Positions 56,151 through 64,000 of a stretch of 64,000 nt of DNA are shown piece by piece. Position 1 is the first letter of the stretch. The number at the start of each line of letters is the position of its first letter. The stretch is from Molossus alvarezi. Lineage: Eukaryota > Chordata > Mammalia > Chiroptera > Molossidae. The notes beneath the pieces are model-generated. The model made no database searches and was not told the DNA's origin. It saw nothing but the letters and a program-made list of their open reading frames with translations. Where the stretch lies: assembly GCA_037176705.1 (NCBI GenBank), contig CM073886.1, positions 89,997,501 through 90,061,500 of the forward strand, read 5' to 3'. A program made the position numbers and the translations under genes.

Positions 56151-59094
56151 TACAGGCCTATAAACGTGCACAGCAAAACCAGAGGGCCCCTGAGATCAGG
56201 CTGAGAATAGAGAGACCCAGGTTTTCTGCCTCTCAGCTCCTCTCCCTTCCCCTCTCCTCTCTCTCCTCCACTTCCCTTCCACATAAGCCAAATGCATATT
56301 TTTGGACCACCCACTGGGGCAATGAAACTGCACCCCACATGGATTTACCTTAAGCATATTTAAGAATGCTCAGCTGGCTGGATGAGACTGGGAGGAGAAC
56401 ACTTTCAATACTGCCAGTCTTCCACCTTTCTATCAAAGAGCACAGGCCCCCAGACAAGCCCAGCAGAGAGGGTGCGGCCAGCTGGTCCCGGCCCTGAGGC
56501 TGCTTTCCCAGCCTCCCCGGTACAGCCTGAAGCACGCTTTGCAGGCTGGTGAAGGATTTTCAAGCACAATTTCAACTACATGCAATTTTCACCTCCTATG
56601 CTGACTTCAGAACCCAACTGTTGTTAAAAAGGAGACACCTCACCACCTCAGTCAGTTTAGCACTGAGGATATTATAATCAAATTAGAAGCCTTTACTTTG
56701 AATGGTTTCAGTCACCCTTAAGCATAGCCTGAGGGGCAGGAGTGATGCCTCCCAGACTCTGAAAACCCCTAAGAGGGGCTGTGGATTCCTACCTGAGGCA
56801 CCATCCCTTCTCCCTCCCCACAGCCTCCCAGGGTGAAACTGGCTTTCTTCCTGTCTCAAGTAGGGCTGGAAAGAGAGCACCCAAGCGGGGATTTGTCACA
56901 GGGAAGCGACAGCAGGGCGGCCACAGTGCTCCAGAGCTTGAAAAATACCTGCTCTCAGCTCCTAAGCCCACAAACCCAATGGCCCTCTGGAAGCTCAGGC
57001 AGGTACAGGTTCGTTCTCCCTGCTGGGTTTAATTTCAAAATCTAGTGCAATCACTGAAAAACGAGAGCAATTTGCTCTTTCAGCTATGCCCAATTTTCAT
57101 CAGCTGTCTCCGGTAGCTACCACCTCGGCCGTCTGTCTTTTCCCACCTTTTCCTCGTCCTCCTATACAGATGCGCATCCGGGAAATGGTTTTTCTGATGG
57201 CCTGTGGATGCCTGCCTGTGTTGGGAGGCGTTGTCTGGCCGCCCAGTCCGGCAGACAGAATTCTCCCTCCCCAGTCAGAGAGAGCTGTGATCTCAACTTT
57301 CAGCTTCATTCCGTCTGTCTTCTCGCTCCCGAAATCTGATCATCCCTTTTGTCTTTCAACCACATTATACATTGAAAGATAAACACGGACGATGAAATGT
57401 TGCGCACAGACATATGTAACTGATTCCCAGAAAGTGGTAAATACAGCTGAAAGGCGGCATCTTTGTAGGGAAAAGGAATCGGGGGAATATTCTTTATAAA
57501 ACGCTCTTGTCTTTATTTTTAGCTTTGTTATTACATCTCATTTTCTAACACATATGGAAATAAGTGTACACTCAGATAGGCTCACACACACACACACACA
57601 CACATCAATTTTTTTCAGAGACCCTTGGTCTTTGATTTTGTTCTTTTCAGCAAATGAACAATTAGCCTCAATAGTCAAACACCAGCAGCACGGTTTTTTC
57701 CCCTCCTCTGCTGCTACTAAATTACAGGAACAGAGATGAGCAAAACAGCAATGAAACCTGAACCAGCTCACGCAGAAGGACTCGAGAGAATAGGATACTC
57801 CAAACGGGAACTCCAGTCGCCACAGTGTTCTCAGCAGCTCATCGCTGAAATTGCGATTCCAACGAGGTAATCCCCCCACGGCCCGGCAGGCCCATCCAAT
57901 CACTTGTCCACATTACTTATGTAAAAACCTGTCTTGCTGAATATTCTGGACATAGAAGTGACTGTTTCAAAATGAGATTTGCCAACACAACCTCCTTTCC
58001 CCCAAACAGCAAGAATCAGCAGAATATTCCTGTGAGTCGTCTCAATTTATTCTTCATTATAAACCAGGGGGAAAGGAAGTTGGCTGTGTCAGATCCCAGG
58101 CTGCACAACGGCACCAACCGAATCCCACCCAAAGGAAAGCGAGTGGAGACTGAGCCGTGGGCTCTTAAATGAGTAGACAGATACAGAGACCCGGGAGCTC
58201 AGCTACGCAGGGCAACAGTGAGACCAAAGTCTCAGAGAGCCGGGTCTAATGACATGTCCAGGCTGTGGGGCCCAGGAAGTGACAACAGTGTTCCAAGGCA
58301 AAGGCTTTGGGCCACATACCTGTCCACGGTGGAGCACGGAGGCTAAGCACAGTGAAGGGTACGGTCTGACCTGCTTTGGGAAGCAGGAGGGCAATGAGGC
58401 TTCATTGTACATGAATTCTCCAGTTCACCAAACCTGCCCTTCCGGTTTCCTGCAGGCTCCCAGAAGGAAGGGGCTGTGAGTCAGCAAAAAATGGGACCTT
58501 AGCCACACACAGTGGCCTCACCTGGAACACAAGAGTGGGGAGTTGGCATCACTGAAAAACTATCTTCTTGCCTGGTGTGGTCACTTGCTCTTTCCTCTCC
58601 TTCCTGGAGAGATGACAGCGATGGGGCTTCCCTTCTGCTGGGGAGACACCCTCTGGAAGGCTGAGAGGGGTCAGGGTGAAACCCAAGGCAGAGGAGAAAG
58701 AGATGGCTGATCTGGACCTGCTCTGGCTGAGTCTTTAGAAAATAAGAGGAGAGCAAGTTGCTTGGTTTCTATGTGGTCAGCCCAGATCCTCAACTGAAGA
58801 ATAAAAGATAAGATTTAGGCAGGTGACCACTAGGAGGACGCAGTTGCTGGAATGAGCTCAGTGTCTATGAGAGGCAGGAAGACATGCAAATCAGGCCTGA
58901 GTCAGGGGACCCCTGACATCAAGGGAGCCCAGAATCCAGGAAGCCCCTGGCATGCAGCAGCCTTCATCTGTTAGGGTGCCCAGGAATAGACCGGATGCAG
59001 TGCTGCAGGAAGCAGACGCTGCCTGGGAGCCAGGACTCCTCATTCTCTCTGGTGCCGCCTCTGCTTGCTCTCCCAGCATAAGCCCTGGCATTAA
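56151..59094. other. Unique sequence with a conserved-element candidate
   Basis: About 2.9 kb. The part at 57060-57960 is repeat-free except for the CA run and looks like conserved non-coding DNA. No supported gene, RNA or interspersed repeat was seen in the rest. Confidence 0.4.
57582..57603 (+). repeat. (CA)n microsatellite, about 11 copies
   Basis: A perfect CA run after CT. Confidence 0.95.
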
Positions 59095-59185
59095 ATATAT
59101 ATATTTATACTGAGGGCCTGCTGTGTGCAAGGGCCTGCAGATGACACAACAACGAACAAGACACAATTGTGCCCTCGAAGACCAG
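59095..59185 (-). repeat. L2 LINE fragment
   Basis: TTATACTGAGGGCCTGCTGT, then GTGCAAGGGCCTGCAGATGA and ACGAACAAGACACAATTGTG resemble the reverse L2 3' region. Confidence 0.5.
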
Positions 59186-59189
59186 GTGG

Positions 59190-59385
59190 TAAGTGGGAAG
59201 AGCATGAGTTTTTAAAGCCATCCCGCTCTTGCTTCTATTGTTCATAAATTGAGTGGCCTTAGCCAAAGCACTCTGTGTCTCTAAAATGGGGGTAAAAACA
59301 CTTACCACCCAGTGTTTCCGAAAGGATTAGAGATAATGTATATAAAGCACTCTGCCAGGGGCACAGTAGACCTATTAAATGGTAC
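59190..59385 (+). repeat. MIR SINE
   Basis: AAGAGCATGAGTTTTTAAAG, TAAAATGGGGGTAAAAACAC, CGAAAGGATTAGAGATAATG and TATAAAGCACTCTGCCAGGG run in MIR order. Confidence 0.8.
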
Positions 59386-60721
59386 CAGCTCCATTAGCTG
59401 TGGAGAACCTCAGACTTGTAAGCCACTGCCTATGGAGCAAGGGAATCAGACCGAGCACACAGCAGAGCAGGGACCAGAGCAAAGTGGGCTTAATGCCACA
59501 GGCCAGGGAGAGAGCGGCAAGGGGGTGCCCCAGAGGAGCCCACTCAGCTGCTGGCTTCCCTGAGGGAAAGGCTGGGGTAGACAAAGAACTGGAAGATATC
59601 TTAAAGAAAGTGGTCTTCAGAGGGGCCAAAGAGTGGGTAGAGAGCATAAGGTGAGACGCCGGTTGCTGCCGACAAAACTTCTCTTCCTTTGTGGGAGTCC
59701 CACTGCTGTGAGCAGCCAGGCACCCAAAGGAGAGAAGGTTCCAGAAGCTGACCTATAGGGTGTGCCAAGAAAAGATTCCCATTCGTCAGAATCAGTGAAG
59801 TCTAAGCCATGAACAGGGAGAATAAGAATAGCTACATCCATCTCAGGCGAGAGGGAGAACAGAAAGAGTGAGGGAAGGGCCTGCCCCCTCCAGATCAGCT
59901 CTAAGCCAAGGGATTGTGGCAATGTTAAAAATCCGTGTTCCCTTGCCAAAAATGCAAAAACCTCTCACTCCTTTTAGAGCTGTGTAAATTAAGGCAGTGC
60001 ATTGGAAAGTTTAGATCTAGAGAACAAAACTATGACCAAGGGGCAGCATATTTAATTCCTTGCCGGGGAGCAGTTTCTGACCATTGAGGCTGTCCCACAA
60101 AGGAATGCTAACATCTCTGGTTGTTAAGTGACATTGTGAGTAAGTTTCCTTTCAATGGAAGAATTGAAACAGAAGCTGTGATATCATGTCTGAGCTGTCA
60201 TGGGAGGTTTCTGCGGTGGAAGGGTGGTGGCGCCAGGTGTTCAAGGTCTTTTCTGTGACTCATTTGTACAGGTGAGTGACTTCATCAGCATGGTGCATTC
60301 TGTGCACACAGAGTTCTGGACTTGCTGAGCCACGAAGACATTTCAGGGTGCCAAGTTCTTGAAATGTGCTCCTATCCTGTCACTTACCAGCCTGACTTGG
60401 TACCTCTTAACATTTACACAGACAGTTGAAAATCTTCCAGTATATTCTTCACACAGAACAATTTGTAAGTCATTCAAAGCAATAGGCAGGCTGTGTTCCA
60501 AATTATTTGTATCTAGAAAATGTTAGTTGCACATGGTTGTATTATTGACTGCTTTCAGTCTTGGTTTGGGTCATAGAAAAACTGAAGGTGAATTAGATCC
60601 TCAAAGTTAATGGTACAAACAACTCAGCAACAGAATCCCACCCCCCAAAAAAAATTACAATACAGTTCCTCCAGTGTGACTATGCTAACCAACCAATGTC
60701 TCCCTTTTCTAGTCTTAAAAT
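59386..60721. other. Unique sequence, nothing recognised
   Basis: About 1.3 kb with no supported gene or repeat. Confidence 0.45.
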
Positions 60722-60732
60722 TTAACAAGATT
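60722..60732 (+). repeat. Target-site duplication, left copy
   Basis: TTAACAAGATT, identical to 63238-63248 on the other side of the L1 segment. Confidence 0.8.
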
Positions 60733-60977
60733 AATTCAACTTAGAACCCAAGGCTCTTCAAGTAACAGTGACTAACAGATCTCCAGGCTAAAACCTAGAG
60801 GATAACTGAACTGTTCCTGGGAATGCAACTCTACCCAGGAAAGTAAGACTTGACAGTGGTGTTTAACGCGGGTCCTCCCATGCTCAACCAAACCCAGTAG
60901 AGGGAGCCACAAACAGCAGAACACCAACACCCACAGGGAAAATTTGGCAGGCTCCAAAACCCACTGAGATAGCCAAA

Positions 60978-61866
60978 ATGATCAAATAAAGAAAGAAATC
61001 CCAAATGAAAGAACAAGAGACCTCTACTGAAGATGAGATAAATGAAATGTTAAGCAAGTTATCAGAGGTAGAATTCAGAGCCATGATCATGACGAAGCTC
61101 AACAGCATGAGTAAGGACATCAACACCATGAATAAAGACATAGAAACATTGAAAATCAACCAATTGGAAATGAAAAACCACCAAGAAGAAATTAAGAATG
61201 ACATAACAGAAATAAAGACTACTTTGGAAGGACTAAACAGCAGAGTAGAGGAAGCTGAGGACCAGATCAGTGAATTAGAAGGCAGGATAAAAAAAAATCA
61301 ACCAATCAGAAAACCAAAAGGAAAAAAACAGTTAAAAAACAGGAAGACAGCTTAAGAGAACTGTGGGAAAACTGGAAACGTAATAATATTCGTATCATAG
61401 GAGTCCTCGAAGAAAAAGAAAATGGCAAGGGTTAGAGAATATATTTGAACAAACAGTGACAGAAAACTTCCCTAATTTGGTGAAGGAAGAAGGCATTCAA
61501 CTTCAAGAAGCACAGAGAGCCCCAAGTAAGAAGAACCCAAACAGGCCCACACTAAGACACATAATAATTAAAATGCCAAAAATTAAACACAAAGAGAGAA
61601 TCCTAAAGGCAGCAAGAGATAAGCAACATGTTACCTACAAAGGAAACCCCATAAGGCTCTCAGATGACTTCTCAACAGAAACACTACAGGCCAGAAGGGA
61701 ATGACATGAAGTAATCAAGGTCATGAAAAACAAGGATCTGAATCCAATACTACTCTACCCAGTAAGGCTATCATTCAAAATAGAAGGTCAAATAAAGAGC
61801 TTCCCAGACAAAAAAAAAAAAGATAAGGGACTACATTAGCAAGAAATGTTCAAAGGACTGCTGTAA
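60978..61866 (+). pseudogene. L1 ORF1 pseudogene (second copy)
   Basis: The ATG at 60978 is followed by a stop after three codons. The frame from 61005 reads a coiled-coil-rich 116-residue piece (SKLSEVEFRAMIMTKL, INTMNKDIETLKINQLEMK, EGLNSRVEEAEDQISELEG). The C-terminal part begins at 61456 (MTENFPNLVKEEGIQLQEAQ) and stops at 61702-61704, after LQARRE. Compared with the 39686 copy it retains a longer coiled coil. Confidence 0.88.
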
Positions 61867-61911
61867 TTAGTAGAAGAAATAGGAAGAAACATATAAACAC
61901 ACTAAACAAAA

Positions 61912-63228
61912 ATGGCAATAAATAAGTACATATCAATAATCACCTTAAATGTAAATGGATTGAATGCTCTGATAAAAAGACACAGCGTAGCTGACTGGAT
62001 AAGAAAGCACGACTTCTATATATGTTGTTTACAAGGACCCATCTCACAACAAAAGACTCACATAGGTTGAAAGTAAAGGGATAGAAAAAAATCTTCCAAG
62101 CAAACAAAAAGAAAAAAAAGCTGGGAGAGCAATACTCATATCTGATCAAATAGATTTCAAAATAAAGGCCATAACTAGAGACAAAGAAGGTCACTATATA
62201 ATATTGAAAAGATCTATCCAATGGGAAGATATAACCTTGGTAAACATATATGCACCCAATATAGAAACACCAAAATATATTTAAAATCATCTGGAGGACT
62301 TCAAAGGAAAAATCAAAAGCAATACTTTAACACCCAAGTGACATCACTGGATAGATCCTCTAGACAAAAAATTAGCAAGGAAACAGAGACTCTAAATGAA
62401 GCACTAGACCAAATGGATTTAATAGATATCTACAGAGAATTATACCCCAAAACTACAGAATTCACATTCTTCTCAAGTGCACATGGGACATTCTCAAAGA
62501 TAGACCACATGTTAGGACACAAACTAAGTCTCTACAAGTTCAAGAAGATTGGAATCATATCAAGCATCTTCTCAGATCACAATGGCATGAAACTAGAAGC
62601 CAATTGAACGAGAACATGCAAAGACATTGGAACACATGGAAGCTAAATAGCATGTTATTAAACAATGAATGGGTTACCGAGAAGATCAAGGAAGAGATTA
62701 AAAACTTCCTGGAGCCCTGGCCGGTTTGGATCAGTGGTTAGAGCGTTGGCCTGCGGTCCTGAGACCCGGGTTCGGTTCCCACTAAGGGCACGTGCCTCGG
62801 TTGTAGTTTGTCCCCGGCCCTGGTGGGTTGTGCGGGTGGCAGCCACTTGATGTGTTCCTTTCACATCGATGTTTCTCTCTCTCTCTCTCTGTTCCTCTCT
62901 CTCCCTCCCACTCTACCTGAACAGAGAATGGAAAAATGTCCTCAGGTGAGAAAAAAACAAAAAACAAAAAAACTTCCTGGAAACCAATGAAAATGAACAC
63001 CCAACAACAAAAAAATCTATGGGATGCAGCAAAAGCAGTTCTGAAAGGGACGTTCATAGCACAACAGGCCTACCTCAAGAAACTAGAAAAATTTCTAATA
63101 GATTATCTAACCTCACATCTTAAAGAACTAGAGAGCAAACCAAAAGAAAACCTCAGAGCAAGTAGAAGGAAGGAAATAGTAAAGATCAGAGCAGAAATAA
63201 ATGACATAGAGACCAAAAAAACAATTTA
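61912..63228 (+). pseudogene. L1 ORF2 pseudogene, endonuclease part only
   Basis: It begins MAINKYISIITLNVNGLNAL, keeping the NVNG motif that is altered in the full-length copy. The ETHL motif is replaced by GPISQQKTH through a shift. A short deletion near 62325 removes the block carrying the RDFN motif present at about 41296. SDHNG is present near 62574. After the nested Ves the frame resumes (62936-63229) and ends in KKTI. There is no RT domain. Confidence 0.9.
62714..62967 (+). mobile_element. Ves SINE inserted in the second L1
   Basis: Head GCCCTGGCCGGTTTGGATCA, B-box GGGTTCGGTTCC and tail ATGTCCTCAGGTGAG. AAAAACTTCCTGGA, L1 sequence, occurs at 62700-62713 and 62968-62981. Confidence 0.96.
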
Positions 63229-63237
63229 GAAAAAAAG

Positions 63238-63248
63238 TTAACAAGATT
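63238..63248 (+). repeat. Target-site duplication, right copy
   Basis: TTAACAAGATT, pairing with 60722-60732. Confidence 0.8.
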
Positions 63249-64000
63249 GGCCAGAACTTGATCACATGACTATTGACAAGTAGCATGAGTTACTTTCACT
63301 TAGGAAACCTTATTTAACTAAACTACTAAACATGTGGTTTTCCATCTGGAACTCAAGACCTGACTGCTCCCTCTTCCACTGACTCCACCATGTTAGAATA
63401 ACAGGGTAACACTCATGTGCTTGAATGATCTCAGCAAACAATGAGAGATGATCATTATTTCCAAAGGTCTCTATGTGCACTCCTTAGGGAACACTTAGAA
63501 AGATCTTGCCACACCTTCAGTGGGGCTCCATGTAGACGCTAAAGTTACAAGGCGCATACACTATGAGTAATCAAGACTCTTCATAGAAAAAACTATATAT
63601 TGCATGGAGAATGAAGAGTCAAAGCTAACAGAGAATGAAACAGACACACAGAGAGGGTGTGTGCAATGTTGTTAACGACAGGGTTCTAAAACAAAGAGCC
63701 AAGGACTCTTCTTACTGAGGTTGACTTCTATAAGCAAGACCAGGGGTTTGGAATCCTGGGGAACACATTTGTCCATGAGAGTAGAATGAAAACAGCTGCA
63801 GGCAGGAGGAGGACACCCAACATCCAGCAGACAGTGTGCAGAGACGCTGGCGGCTGATGAAGCGTGGTAAAGACAGAATTGCAGCCCATGGTAGCAAGTG
63901 GGATCCAGCTCAGTGGCACAGCTCTCGCCAGGCAGGTAGGGACACGGGTAATTCAGAACAGTCTTAGGGAAGTCAGAAAGCAGGAGTTATGACATGGGAC
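63249..64000. other. Unique sequence, nothing recognised
   Basis: About 750 bp to the window end. Short frames only, with no recognised repeat. Confidence 0.5.

Larger units (their letters stand above)
60733..63237 (+). mobile_element. L1 segment truncated at both ends
   Basis: It aligns collinearly with the full-length L1 from about 39441 to about 41915, i.e. from the last part of the 5'UTR to the middle of ORF2. It ends in an A-rich stretch and is flanked by an exact 11-bp duplication. The 3' half of ORF2 and the 3'UTR are missing. A Ves is nested at 62714-62967. Confidence 0.92.

Noticed and set aside
3700..62900. tRNA genes suggested by A- and B-box sequences
   Set aside because: All such boxes lie at the heads of Ves or MIR SINEs; none folds as a complete tRNA in context.

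Overview
This is nuclear DNA from a placental mammal, almost certainly a bat. The strongest evidence is about 15 copies of a tRNA-derived SINE with the typical bat Ves head (CCTGGCCGGTTTGGCTCAG, then a B-box close to GGTTCGATTCC). Bat-type LINE-1 copies and older mammal-wide repeats (MIR, L2, MaLR-type LTRs, MER5A, Tigger) accompany them. The Ves SINE points to the yangochiropteran side of bats, but I cannot name the species. I saw no convincing Helitron or piggyBac termini, which weakly argues against a vespertilionid.

I find no intact host protein-coding gene and no functional RNA gene. The long open frames are L1 remnants, antisense shadows of L1, frames running through SINEs, or low-complexity translation. 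The window therefore reads as intergenic or deep-intronic sequence, with repeat-poor stretches that may hold conserved non-coding elements (about 2.1, 6.6-7.2, 7.9-8.7, 47.2, 50.9-51.6 and 57.1-57.9 kb).

Layout. 0-9 kb: mostly unique sequence with a few Ves and MIR copies. 9.1-10.2 kb: LTR-like fragment and a Tigger DNA transposon relic. 10.8-19 kb: patchwork of old plus-strand L1 3' ends interrupted by Ves copies, ending in a mariner-type MITE. 19-24 kb: unique sequence. 24.7-27.4 kb: hAT-like MITE, GC-rich segment with a 17-copy minisatellite, compound GA/GT microsatellite and an L1 3' end carrying an inverted Ves. 28.8-29.8 kb: three plus-strand MIRs in a row. 32.4-34.3 kb: an LTR split by a 3'UTR-like retrocopy, which is followed by a Ves. 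36.4-38.3 kb: L2, an ERV-type LTR and a nearly perfect 101-bp duplication. 38.6-45 kb: a full-length (about 6.1 kb) but dead L1 with an 18-bp target-site duplication, inserted in the tail of one Ves and itself carrying another. 45.4-55.4 kb: minus-strand L1 3' ends, a purine tract, MER5A with a Ves, and an LTR-like fragment. 60.7-63.2 kb: an L1 truncated at both ends yet flanked by a matching duplication.

Nothing here forms an operon or pathway. What can be read is an insertion history. Old repeats (MIR, MER5A, MaLR, L1M) were hit by Ves SINEs; one Ves was hit by a full-length L1; both bat L1 copies were hit independently by younger Ves copies. Family names are from memory of consensus sequences and need RepeatMasker confirmation.
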